64,000 bases of DNA from Caballeronia sp. INDeC2 (GTDB lineage: Bacteria > Pseudomonadota > Gammaproteobacteria > Burkholderiales > Burkholderiaceae), in NCBI RefSeq assembly GCF_023631325.1, contig NZ_JALQDG010000037.1:37744-101743 (forward strand). The letters run 5' to 3'. This document shows, piece after piece, positions 34,507 to 42,569 of this stretch; the first letter of the stretch is position 1; each line of letters starts with the position of its first letter. The notes under the pieces are model-generated. The model worked only from the letters and a program-made list of their open reading frames with translations, ran no database searches and had not been told where the DNA came from. The translations under genes and the position numbers were made by a program.

Positions 34507-35720
34507 AGATCGCCGCGCTGGAAACGCATATCGTCGCGGTGCCGCCGCCGCATGTCGGCGGCATGTACTGGATTTTCGTGAAGCTGCGCACCGCGTGCGG
34601 CATCGAGGGCGTCGGCGAGATTTATTCGGCGACGTTTCATCCGAAGGCGATGACGCCGGTCATCGAAGACGTGTTCGAACGCTATCTGCTCGGCCACGAT
34701 CCGCATCATGTCGAGCGCTTCTATCGCGAGGCGTATTCGAGCGGCTTCACGCAGCGCCCCGATCTCACGATGATGGGCGTCGTGAGCGGCCTGGAAATGG
34801 CGTGCTGGGACATCATCGGCAAGGCGGCGGGCAAGCCGGTCTACGAGCTGCTCGGCGGCCGCGTGCACGAGCGCCTGCGTTCGTACACATATCTCTATCC
34901 GATGAACAGCCGCGGCGAATACGACTACGACGATCCCGATCTCGCCGCCGAATGCGCCGCGCATAACGTCGCGCTCGGCTTCACGGCGGTGAAGTTCGAT
35001 CCGGCCGGACCCTACACCGCGTATTCCGGCCATCAGCTTTCGCTCGAAGTGATGGACCGCTGCGAGACGTTCTGCCGCAAGGTGCGCGAGGCTGTCGGCA
35101 GCAAGGCCGATCTGCTGTTCGGCACGCACGGGCAGATGGTGCCGTCGTCGGCGATCCGTCTCGCGCAACGCCTCGAAAAGTTCGATCCGCTATGGTTCGA
35201 AGAACCGGTTCCGCCGGGACAGGAAGGCGCGATGGCGCAAGTCGCCGGGAAGACCTGCATTCCGATCGCCGCGGGCGAGCGTCTCACGACGAAGTACGAG
35301 TTCTTCAGGTTGCTCGAAGCGCGCGCGGCGTCGATTCTGCAGTTCAACGTCGGGCGCGTGGGCGGACTGCTCGAAGCGAAGAAGATCGCGAGTCTCGCCG
35401 AGGTGTACTACGCGCAAATCGCGCCGCATCTCTACAACGGTCCGGTCGGCGCGGCCGCGAGCATCCAGATCGCCGCCTGCTCGCCGAACTTCCTGATTCA
35501 GGAAAGCATCGGCACGTGGGACGGCTTTCACGCCGAGGTGCTCAAGTCGAAGATCCGCTGGGAAGACGGCTACATCATTCCGTCGACGGAGCCGGGCCTG
35601 GGCGTCGAACTGAACATGGATGTCGTGCGCGCGCATACGCCGTACACGGGCGAGCGCCTGCACTTGCAGATGGCGGCGAAGCCCGCCGACGTGAAGGATC
35701 TCGCGCCCGCGAAGGGCTGA
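34503..35720 (+). CDS. Enolase-superfamily acid-sugar dehydratase (mandelate racemase/MLE type)
   Basis: 405 residues. The N-terminal capping domain begins MKIAALETHIVAVPPP. The barrel carries GFTAVKFDPAGP (active-site Lys region), WFEEPVPPG and IAAGERLTTKYEF (metal-ligand Glu residues), and IAPHLYNGPVGAA with the catalytic His of dehydratases. The expected first metal ligand region reads LLFGTHGQM, where Asp is not obvious, so the metal site may vary. Members of this group (D-galactonate, mannonate, arabinonate dehydratases) remove water from sugar acids. It overlaps the permease gene by four bases, and the GMC oxidoreductase follows after 15 bp. The exact substrate is unknown. Confidence 0.88.
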   Translation: MKIAALETHIVAVPPPHVGGMYWIFVKLRTACGIEGVGEIYSATFHPKAMTPVIEDVFERYLLGHDPHHVERFYREAYSSGFTQRPDLTMMGVVSGLEMACWDIIGKAAGKPVYELLGGRVHERLRSYTYLYPMNSRGEYDYDDPDLAAECAAHNVALGFTAVKFDPAGPYTAYSGHQLSLEVMDRCETFCRKVREAVGSKADLLFGTHGQMVPSSAIRLAQRLEKFDPLWFEEPVPPGQEGAMAQVAGKTCIPIAAGERLTTKYEFFRLLEARAASILQFNVGRVGGLLEAKKIASLAEVYYAQIAPHLYNGPVGAAASIQIAACSPNFLIQESIGTWDGFHAEVLKSKIRWEDGYIIPSTEPGLGVELNMDVVRAHTPYTGERLHLQMAAKPADVKDLAPAKG

Positions 35721-35735
35721 ACGCAGGGCAAAGGC

Positions 35736-37403
35736 ATGAAGAGCATGGAATTCGATTACATCATCGTGGGCGCCGGGTCGGCGGGCTGCATTCTCGCGGA
35801 TCGCTTGACCGAGTCCGGCGAGCATTCGGTGCTGCTGCTGGAAGCGGGCGGCGCGGACGATTCGTTCTGGTTCAAGGTTCCGGTCGGTTTCACGAAGACC
35901 TATTACAACCCCGAATACAACTGGATGTACTACAGCGAGCCGGAAGCGGAACTGAAGAACCGTCCGTTGTACTGTCCGCGCGGCAAGGTGCAAGGCGGTT
36001 CCGGCTCGATCAACGCGATGATCTACGTGCGCGGCCAGCCGCACGATTTCGACGACTGGGAGCGCGCGGGCAACGCAGGTTGGAGCTATCGCGACGTGTT
36101 GCCGTATTTCCGCCGCCTCGAATCGCACTGGGCCGGCGACACGCCTTATCACGGCGCGCGCGGCAAGATCGCGGTTTCGTCGATGAAAGACGGCGCGCAT
36201 GCCATCTGCGGCACGTTCCTCGAAGGCGCGCGGCAGGCGGGCTATCCCGTCACCGGCGATATCAACGGCGCGGACTGCGAAGGCGCGACCATCTACGACA
36301 TCAACGCGCGCAAAGGCGAGCGTTCGTCGAGCAGCTTCGAGTATCTGCATCCGGCGCTCGGGCGCAAGAACCTGCGCGTGGAGCGCAATGTGAGCGTGAG
36401 CCGCGTGCTGTTCGACGGCAAGCGTGCAACGGGCGTGATGGCGTCGCGCAAGGGCGAAGCGCTGCAATTCCGTGCGAAGCGCGAAGTGATACTGTCGGCG
36501 GGCGCGGTCGATTCGCCGAAGCTGATGCAGCTCTCCGGTCTCGGCGACGCCGCGTTGCTCGCGCGGCACGGCATCCCGCTCGTGCATGAATTGCCGGCCG
36601 TCGGCAGGAATCTGCAAGATCATCTGTGCGTGAGCTTCTACTATCGCGCGACGGTCGAGACGCTGAACGACGAGCTCGGCTCGCTCTTCGGCAAGGTCAA
36701 GGCCGCGATGCGTTATCTGACTTCGCGCAAGGGACCGCTGTCGATGAGCGTGAATCAGTCGGGCGGCTTCTTCAAGGGCGATGAGGACGAGGCGCAGCCG
36801 AACCTCCAGCTTTACTTCAATCCGCTCTCGTATCGCATTCCGAAGAGCAGCAAGGCGCAGCTCGAACCCGAGCCGTACTCGGGCTTTCTGCTGTGCTTCA
36901 ACCCGTGCCGGCCGACGAGCCGCGGATCGATCGAGATCGCATCCGGCCGCGTCGAAGACGCTGCGAAGATCAGCATCAACGCGCTGACGACGCCGAAGGA
37001 CATCCGCGAGGCGGTGCAGGGCAGCAAGCTCGTGCGCAAGATCATGAACTCGGCGGCACTGCGCGCGATCACCGCAGAAGAAATTTCGCCGGGACCGGAT
37101 GTGAAGAGCGACGCCGATCTGCTCGATTACTTCCGCGAGCAGTCGGGCTCGATCTACCATCTGTGCGGTTCCTGCGCGATGGGTCCGGACGAACGCACGG
37201 CGGTCGTCAACGAGCGTTTGCGCGTGCATGGCGTGCAGGGACTGCGAATCGTCGATGCGTCGATTTTTCCCAATATCACCTCGGGCAATCTCAATGCGCC
37301 GGTAATGATGGTCGCCGAAAAAGGCGCCGACATGATCCTCGACGACGCCCGCACGGTCGTCGAACAAATCCCGGCGCCGACGGAGCCTGCCGCGATTGCC
37401 TGA
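35736..37403 (+). CDS. GMC-family FAD oxidoreductase (choline dehydrogenase-like)
   Basis: 555 residues. The FAD dinucleotide fold is at the N-terminus (DYIIVGAGSAGCILADRL, then LLLEAGG). GMC signature 1 is seen as GKVQGGSGSINAMIYVRGQP and the second as ILSAGAVDSPKLMQLSG. The catalytic His lies in IYHLCGSCAMGPDE, and the FAD-binding tail ends IFPNITSGNLNAPVMMVAEK. GMC enzymes oxidise primary or secondary alcohols, including polyols and sugars, and pass electrons to quinone or oxygen. It is the last gene of the rightward group 31669-37403. Confidence 0.93.
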   Translation: MKSMEFDYIIVGAGSAGCILADRLTESGEHSVLLLEAGGADDSFWFKVPVGFTKTYYNPEYNWMYYSEPEAELKNRPLYCPRGKVQGGSGSINAMIYVRGQPHDFDDWERAGNAGWSYRDVLPYFRRLESHWAGDTPYHGARGKIAVSSMKDGAHAICGTFLEGARQAGYPVTGDINGADCEGATIYDINARKGERSSSSFEYLHPALGRKNLRVERNVSVSRVLFDGKRATGVMASRKGEALQFRAKREVILSAGAVDSPKLMQLSGLGDAALLARHGIPLVHELPAVGRNLQDHLCVSFYYRATVETLNDELGSLFGKVKAAMRYLTSRKGPLSMSVNQSGGFFKGDEDEAQPNLQLYFNPLSYRIPKSSKAQLEPEPYSGFLLCFNPCRPTSRGSIEIASGRVEDAAKISINALTTPKDIREAVQGSKLVRKIMNSAALRAITAEEISPGPDVKSDADLLDYFREQSGSIYHLCGSCAMGPDERTAVVNERLRVHGVQGLRIVDASIFPNITSGNLNAPVMMVAEKGADMILDDARTVVEQIPAPTEPAAIA

Positions 37404-37409
37404 CCGCAA

Positions 37410-37441
37410 GGGACGCGAGGGATCACATTCCCTCGCGTCCC
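37410..37441 (+). terminator. Long hairpin after the GMC gene
   Basis: A perfect 13-bp GC-rich stem (37410-37422 with 37429-37441) and six-base loop begin right after the GMC stop. There is no T-run, so it may need Rho or act mainly as a 3' stability structure. Confidence 0.6.
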
Positions 37442-37550
37442 GAAGCGGCATAATTTGCCTCGATCCGTAAAATGTCGCCTTTAGAGCGGCATGTTCCGGC
37501 GTCGATGCGTGTTCAATGACCGCGTCGAAACGCAAGGAAAGGAGACCGAT

Positions 37551-38471
37551 TTGAAGCGAAAGATGCCGGCCCTGAACGCGCTGAGGGCCTTCGAAGTCGC
37601 CGGACATACCGGCAGTTTCACGCGCGCCGCGGAGATGCTGCATGTGACGCAAAGCGCGGTGAGCCGCCAGGTGCGCCAGCTCGAAACGCAGCTCGGCGAG
37701 ACGCTGCTGTTGCGCCGGCATCATCATCTGGAGTTGTCCGCGACGGGGCGGCTCTTGTTGCAGGCGCTCAGAATGTCGTTCGACCGCATCGAGCTGACGG
37801 TGCGCAGCATTCAGGAAAGAACGCATCTGACGCGGCTGCGCATCAACGCGCCGCCCACGTTCGCGAGCCGCTGGCTGATGCCGCGTCTGCAATCGTTGCG
37901 CGCCGCCGCGCCGGACCTCGAACTCTCGCTGACTACGCGCCGCAAGGACGATCTCGTCGAATCCGGCGCGCTCGATTGCGCGATTCGCTTCGGCAACGGC
38001 GAATGGGACGGCCTCGACAATCAGTTGCTGATGAACGAGCGGCATATCGCCGTATGCTCGCCCGCGCTGATCGGCGGGCGCGATACATCCAGCATCGATC
38101 TCAACGAATACACGCTGCTGCATGTGCTCGCGGCCAGTGATCAACGCTATCTCACATGGCAGCACTGGCTCAAGGCCGCGAATATCGATGACGTCGATAC
38201 GCGCGGCGGCTATGAGTTCGATCTGCTCGATCACGCGATCCGTGCCGCCGTCGACGGCCTCGGCGTCACGATTGCCGATCGTCACATGATCGCGCCGGAG
38301 TTGCAGCAGGGCACGCTCGTGCCGATCGTCGATGTCGAGGTGGACGGGCATCAGTCCTATTGGCTCGTCACGCGGACCGGCCAGGACGATGCGCCGCAAG
38401 TCGCGCTCTTTCGCGAGTGGCTGCGCGCCGAGATCGAGAAAGAGGGCGGCAGACAGGGTGCGCGGAAATAG
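37551..38471 (+). CDS. LysR-family regulator, GcvA type
   Basis: 306 residues if started at TTG 37551, which has GGAGA five bases upstream; ATG 37563 (MPALNALRAF) lacks its own site. The wHTH is at residues about 5-65 (LNALRAFEVAGHTGSFTRAA, VTQSAVSRQVRQLETQLGE). The effector domain has RLRINAPPTFASRWLMPRL and LDCAIRFGNGEW, typical of the GcvA/AmpR branch. It follows the ALDH/dehydratase/GMC group in the same direction and probably regulates it, together with the porin. The neighbouring second GcvA-type gene is broken. Confidence 0.92.
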   Translation: MKRKMPALNALRAFEVAGHTGSFTRAAEMLHVTQSAVSRQVRQLETQLGETLLLRRHHHLELSATGRLLLQALRMSFDRIELTVRSIQERTHLTRLRINAPPTFASRWLMPRLQSLRAAAPDLELSLTTRRKDDLVESGALDCAIRFGNGEWDGLDNQLLMNERHIAVCSPALIGGRDTSSIDLNEYTLLHVLAASDQRYLTWQHWLKAANIDDVDTRGGYEFDLLDHAIRAAVDGLGVTIADRHMIAPELQQGTLVPIVDVEVDGHQSYWLVTRTGQDDAPQVALFREWLRAEIEKEGGRQGARK

Positions 38472-38482
38472 GGGAAAAGGTC

Positions 38483-39361
38483 GTGCGGCGATTGCCGTCC
38501 TTGACCGCGTTGCGCTTCTTCGAGGAAAGCGCGCGCCATATGAGCTTCAACAAGTCGGCGGCGGCGCTGTGCGTGACGCCGGGCGCGGTGAGCCGACAGA
38601 TTCGGCTGCTCGGGATGCGCTCGGCACGAAGCTTTTCGATCGCGATCACAAAGGCATCCGCCTGACGAAGCAGGGCGCGGAACTGCTTGCGTGTCTGTCC
38701 GAGGCGTTCGATTCGATCGAGCGCGTGACCCGATCCCTTTCCACCGTGCAGCGCAGCGAGCGCAAGCGCCTGACCGTGAGCGCGCCGCCGACGTTCGCGA
38801 CCCGCTGGCTGTCGCCGCGACTCGGCTCGCTGATGGAGGCGGTGCCCGACATCGATCTATCCGTGCGCACCGACGCCACCGATGACCGTCAATGCGCCAT
38901 TCGCTTCGGTTACGAGGCGCGGGCGGATCATCGGTCGGAGTTGCTGTTCATCGAGCGGCATGTGCTCGTCGGCGCGATGAAGTTCGCGGGGCAGTCCGTC
39001 GAAGCGCTGCGAACGGCTGCCTGCGCTGCATGTGCTGCACAACGGCGCGCGTCTCACGTTGTGGCCCAATTGGCTCGATGCGGCGGGATTGCCGCTCGCG
39101 TTCGCCGAAAACGGCATCGAGTTCTCGACGCTCCATCAGGCGATTCATGCGGCGCCCGCGGGCTCGGGGCTGGCGGTCGTCGATCGCAACATGATCGCCG
39201 ATGAATTGCACCATGGCGCGCTGGTCTTGCTGTCGCCGGTGGAATTGACCGGGCCGTATGGCTACTGGCTGGATATCGCGCCGTCGTTCGCGAGCGCGGA
39301 TAGCGTGCAGGCGTTTGCGGAATGGCTGCGCGCCGAAGGGGCGAAGGGCGCGCAGCCGTAA
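38483..39361 (+). pseudogene. LysR (GcvA-type) regulator with two frameshifts
   Basis: It starts at GTG 38483 after GGGGAAAAGG. The first frame gives a normal wHTH (LPSLTALRFFEESARHMSFN, VTPGAVSRQIRLL). Near 38613 the frame shifts, and ALGTKLFDRDHKGIRLTKQG and PPTFATRWLSPRLGSLMEA continue in another frame. A second shift near 39020 brings VLHNGARLTLWPNWLDAAG and the C-terminus to 39361. All parts are present, so the lesions are small indels: either a recent pseudogene or sequence errors. It is a paralogue of the intact gene directly upstream. Confidence 0.8.
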
Positions 39362-39368
39362 CGGACGA

Positions 39369-39605
39369 TCAGCCGCCGCTCGCCTGATTCAACGTCAAAT
39401 GCTTCGTTTCCGGCGCCCAGGCAATCGAGACCAGCATCCCGACGAGCAGCACGGCTGCGAGCGCGAGCATCGTCATTTGCACGCCGGCCTGCGCAATGCC
39501 GATAGGCAACAGAAACGTCCCCACCGCCGATCCCAACCGGCTGCACGCGATCGACAATCCCGCGCCGCACGCGCGCGCCTCGACGCGTTCGTGAGCGGCC
39601 TCTCA
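39369..39605 (-). pseudogene. MFS transporter, C-terminal stump
   Basis: The minus frame reads HERVEARACGAGLSIACSRL, GSAVGTFLLPIGIAQAG, two helices (MTMLALAAVLLVGMLVSIAW) and ends APETKHLTLNQASGG. This is the last 75 or so residues of an MFS sugar-type transporter (helices 11-12 with the E-R-x-x-A-x-x-x-G loop). Upstream it is cut by a stop codon near 39600 and unrelated DNA. It marks the left edge of the catabolic island. Confidence 0.75.
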
Positions 39606-39658
39606 TCGGCGCACGATCAGCCTCTGGAGTCTGCCCTCGTCAAGGCTTCAGATAGAGG

Positions 39659-40096
39659 TTACGAAGGGCCGACTTCTTGAGCCGCAAACCGCATCATTTG
39701 CTGCCGCAACTCTTCTGGCAATGCGACCCTAGCCCGACGTTCAAGCGAAAACAGCACCACCGTCTGCTCGATCTTCGCGCGCAGTTCATTGTCCACGGCA
39801 GCCGTCAGACCGAGCTTGATCGAACTCCTTCCGATCTCGCGGACCTCCAGAGCGAACCGGAGCGTCTCGCCATGTTTGCTCGGTGCCACGAAATCCGCCC
39901 CAATGCGCACCGTCGGAATGCCCAGTCTCTCCGTGCCGATAAAGCGCGCGTAGTCGACGCCCAGTCCATGGTTGAACCAGTCTTCGAGTACCTCATGGAA
40001 CAGGACGAAGTATTGCGGATAGAACACGATACCCGCGGGGTCGCAGTGCTGGAACCGCACGAGCTTGTCGCAATGAAAGGCCGTATCTGTGGTCAT
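39659..40096 (-). CDS. Hotdog-fold acyl-CoA thioesterase (4-hydroxybenzoyl-CoA type)
   Basis: 145 residues from ATG 40096 (MTTDTAFHCDKLVRF). It has the family active-site motif FQHCDPAGIVFYPQYFVLFH with the catalytic Asp (HCDPAGIVFYP), followed by the hotdog helix (EVLEDWFNHGLGVDY) and strands (KHGETLRFALEVREIGRSSI). Enzymes of this kind hydrolyse acyl- or aroyl-CoA thioesters. It is the last gene of the leftward operon that begins with an acyl-CoA dehydrogenase, so it may release a free acid from a pathway CoA thioester. Confidence 0.9.
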   Translation of the reverse strand: MTTDTAFHCDKLVRFQHCDPAGIVFYPQYFVLFHEVLEDWFNHGLGVDYARFIGTERLGIPTVRIGADFVAPSKHGETLRFALEVREIGRSSIKLGLTAAVDNELRAKIEQTVVLFSLERRARVALPEELRQQMMRFAAQEVGPS

Positions 40097-40118
40097 TTCG
40101 GGGTCTGGGTCGAGGTCA

Positions 40119-40397
40119 TCATATGAGCGAAAAACTGGATCTTGCCTTTGCGATGCGAATGGCTTCATCGAAAGACGAGGCGGTCGCCACATGCCGATGG
40201 TTGACGCTGACGAGCCATCCCTCGTCCGAGAGACACCAGCGAATCTTGCCACCGTCCATCAGGGCCGAAAACCATCGCCATAAGGACGCGTCCTCCGCGT
40301 TGGCGCCAGCCGCCGCCAGCGCGCGGGTTTCGCGAAGTTGCTGAACATCGATCATCGACGTGGCCTTCTTCTTTGCGGTCGCGCTAGCGGCTGGCAT
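40119..40397 (-). CDS. Small hypothetical protein in catabolic operon
   Basis: 92 residues from ATG 40397, with GAGGTG six bases upstream; it overlaps the end of the Gfo/Idh gene by 14 bases. The N-terminus is Lys/Ala-rich (SATAKKKATSMIDVQQLRET), the rest mixed alpha/beta (EDASLWRWFSALMDGGKIRW, VNHRHVATASSFDEAIRIAK). No family is recognised. Its tight position between a dehydrogenase and a thioesterase suggests a pathway role or a regulatory/structural partner. Confidence 0.65.
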   Translation of the reverse strand: MPAASATAKKKATSMIDVQQLRETRALAAAGANAEDASLWRWFSALMDGGKIRWCLSDEGWLVSVNHRHVATASSFDEAIRIAKARSSFSLI

Positions 40398-41364
40398 GAG
40401 ACAGCACCTCATCGATGACAAGCTGGTTGCCCAGCGAATTCTCGAGCGCAAATACGATAGATTTATCTGGCCCAAGCACCGCCGCACTGAAGTTTTCCAC
40501 CATCGACTGATACTGATCGGCGTTTCCGAACTCGATGGTTTCGATTTTTCCCGTGTGATCCGAACGAATGTGAACTCTTGCGTCGGCGTACACGCCGGGG
40601 TTAAACGGCGCATCCAGCGAGAGCCAGCCTTTCGAACCATGGAAGATCATCTGCTGACGGCGGGAGAGTTGAGTGCCGCAGTAAAAGTGAAGATCGAAGC
40701 CCGGAAATGTCAGTTCGCAGACTGCCAGCTTGTCCGTGCCAAAGCGCGGATCGATGGTGATGTCGGCGTGGATCGCGACAGGCTCCAGACCGGTCGCGAT
40801 GCGCGTCGTGACCACCGGATATACGCCGATGTCACGCACACCTCCACCGCCCAGCGCCAGATCGTTCTTGAGCGCGCGCGGATCATCGTTGAAATAAGTG
40901 AAGGACCCTTCCACGCGCTGCAATTCGCCGAGTGTCCCGTCTGCGATGCGCGTTCTCACAAATGCCCACTGCGGATGGTGCGCAACCATGAAGGCCTCGC
41001 CGCAGATCAAACCGGTCGCGTCCCGCAGCGCGATCAACTCATGAACCTGTGAGGCGGTCATCGCGATCGGCTTTTCGCACAGCACGTGCTTGCCGGCAAG
41101 AAGCGCCTTCCGGCACCACTCAAAGTGACTGGCCGTCGGCAAAGGAATGTATACGGCATCGACATCATCACTTGCGACGACTTCTTCGTAACTTGCATGG
41201 GTTGCCGCGATGTCATGCCGTGCGGCGAACGCGGCTGCGCGCTCACGGTCCCGGGCGGCGACGCACGTCACACGGCCATTCGCCGAACGCTGGATGGCAG
41301 GTACCACGAAATGGTCGGCGATTCTCGCGGCGCCAAGCACGCCCCAGCGGATCTTGTCACGCAT
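40384..41364 (-). CDS. Gfo/Idh/MocA-family NAD(P) oxidoreductase
   Basis: 326 residues from ATG 41364, with AAGGAA upstream. The Rossmann start is RWGVLGAARIADHFVVPAI; the family motif ends in LLAGKHVLCEKPIAMTASQV (catalytic Lys in EKP). The C-terminal beta-sheet domain has the motif GGGVRDIGVYPV. These enzymes oxidise sugar hydroxyls, commonly at C3 of glycosides or in cyclitols. It is followed by the small gene and preceded (17 bp) by a TIM-barrel isomerase/epimerase gene, a pairing known from 3-keto-glycoside and cyclitol pathways. Confidence 0.92.
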   Translation of the reverse strand: MRDKIRWGVLGAARIADHFVVPAIQRSANGRVTCVAARDRERAAAFAARHDIAATHASYEEVVASDDVDAVYIPLPTASHFEWCRKALLAGKHVLCEKPIAMTASQVHELIALRDATGLICGEAFMVAHHPQWAFVRTRIADGTLGELQRVEGSFTYFNDDPRALKNDLALGGGGVRDIGVYPVVTTRIATGLEPVAIHADITIDPRFGTDKLAVCELTFPGFDLHFYCGTQLSRRQQMIFHGSKGWLSLDAPFNPGVYADARVHIRSDHTGKIETIEFGNADQYQSMVENFSAAVLGPDKSIVFALENSLGNQLVIDEVLSHASR

Positions 41365-41381
41365 CGTGTTTTCCTTGAAGT

Positions 41382-42233
41382 TCAACACACCGTTTGCAGG
41401 CGATCTGCGCATATGCGCAGCACTTCGCCCGGATCGCGGCGCCACCAGTTCTCTTTTGAAAATATCTCGACTTCGACCAGACCGTCATAACCCGCTTGCT
41501 CGACGCTCCGCCGGATGTCCGGGAGATCGACGACGCCATCGCCCATCATGCCGCGATCCAGCAGCAGATCGCGTGTGTCGCGCAGCCAGTCGCACACATG
41601 AAAAGCGAGCAGGCGTTCGTCCTGTCCTGCCCGCTCGATCGACGCGCGCAGCGCGGGGTCCCACCAGCAGTGATAGACATCGACCGCGACACCGAGATGA
41701 CCGGCGTGGCCGGGATCGAGTTCGGCGCAGATGTCTAGCGCCTGCGCAAGCGTGTTGAGCACGGCGCGGTCCGCCGTGTACATCGGATGAAGCGGTTCGA
41801 GCGCGAGCGGCACGCCACAATCGCGCGCGGTCTCGAGCAGTTCGCCGATTCCCTCGATGACCTGAGCGCGCGCGCCATCGAGGTCACGGCTGCCTTTGGG
41901 CAGGCCGCCGACCACCATGACGAAAGCGCACGCGCCGAGGATTGCGGCATCGCGCAATGCCGACTTGTTCGCGTCGATGTTCGCGGCGAATTGCGCCCGG
42001 TTGGTCGACGGCAGATAGGTCGAACGGCAATAGCCTGTCACCCTCAGGCCGAGCGCCCGAATCTGTTTTTCTACGTCGGCGACGTTCGCGTTTTCCACCT
42101 CGTGACGCCACGGCGCGATACCGCCGAATCCTGCGGCCGCGATGCGGTCAATCGTAGTGCTCAGCGCTTCGCGATGGCCGAGCGTCGCGGTGTTGATGGA
42201 GCACAGGTCGAGTTTTCCCTTCAGGTTTCTCAT
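41382..42233 (-). CDS. TIM-barrel sugar isomerase/epimerase (AP-endonuclease-2 fold)
   Basis: 283 residues from ATG 42233. The N-terminus is KLDLCSINTATLGHREALST, followed by IAAAGFGGIAPWRHEVE, LALEPLHPMYTADRAVLN (metal-binding Glu), VAVDVYHCWWDP (Asp/His) and AFHVCDWLRDTRD, ending VEVEIFSKENWWRRDP. The Glu/Asp/His/Glu metal set of the xylose-isomerase-like family is visible. Members isomerise, epimerise or eliminate on keto-sugars. The start lies 86 bases inside the preceding Dabb frame. Confidence 0.92.
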   Translation of the reverse strand: MRNLKGKLDLCSINTATLGHREALSTTIDRIAAAGFGGIAPWRHEVENANVADVEKQIRALGLRVTGYCRSTYLPSTNRAQFAANIDANKSALRDAAILGACAFVMVVGGLPKGSRDLDGARAQVIEGIGELLETARDCGVPLALEPLHPMYTADRAVLNTLAQALDICAELDPGHAGHLGVAVDVYHCWWDPALRASIERAGQDERLLAFHVCDWLRDTRDLLLDRGMMGDGVVDLPDIRRSVEQAGYDGLVEVEIFSKENWWRRDPGEVLRICADRLQTVC

Positions 42234-42567
42234 GATTGTCCAGTGTGATGTCGAAGACGAGCAACCCTCGAACGCCGCCTTCGAGTGCCTCGATGAGCCG
42301 CTCGCCGATTGCGCGATGGGTGGGATGCGCGAGATAAGCGAAGCATGCGTCCCGGCTCTCGAAGTCCATCATGAAGCCATCGGCGAAATCCATGCCGAAT
42401 CCTTCGGGAGAGATATTGCCGCCGCACTGGAAGTTCGCGAACGCGATGCCTGGAATTTCCGTGAGGCGTCTGATCTGTTCAAAGAACACGAGCCGTTTCG
42501 AGGCCGCGACGTCGTTACGAAAGCGACACAGCACGATATGCCGCACGGGTGCGTTCGAATGGGACAT
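42148..42567 (-). CDS. Dabb-domain (dimeric alpha/beta barrel) protein
   Basis: 139 residues from ATG 42567 (MSHSNAPVRHIVLCRFRND). It has the stress-responsive A/B-barrel pattern: VRHIVLCRFRNDVAASKRLV at the start, NISPEGFGMDFADGFMMDFE in the middle, and AYLAHPTHRAIGERLI and GLLVFDITLDN at the end of the domain. The last 35 residues lie beyond the usual domain and run 86 bases into the next gene in another frame, an unusual overlap. Dabb proteins bind small ligands or act as isomerases/cyclases; the role here is unknown. It is two bases behind the DUF993 gene. Confidence 0.82.
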   Translation of the reverse strand: MSHSNAPVRHIVLCRFRNDVAASKRLVFFEQIRRLTEIPGIAFANFQCGGNISPEGFGMDFADGFMMDFESRDACFAYLAHPTHRAIGERLIEALEGGVRGLLVFDITLDNHEKPEGKTRPVLHQHRDARPSRSAEHYD

Positions 42568-42569
42568 GA

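Noticed and set aside
35190..38399. A 1069-codon open frame on the minus strand
   Set aside because: It lies antisense to the dehydratase, GMC and LysR genes, has Arg/His-rich composition without motifs, and is a mirror effect of high third-position GC.
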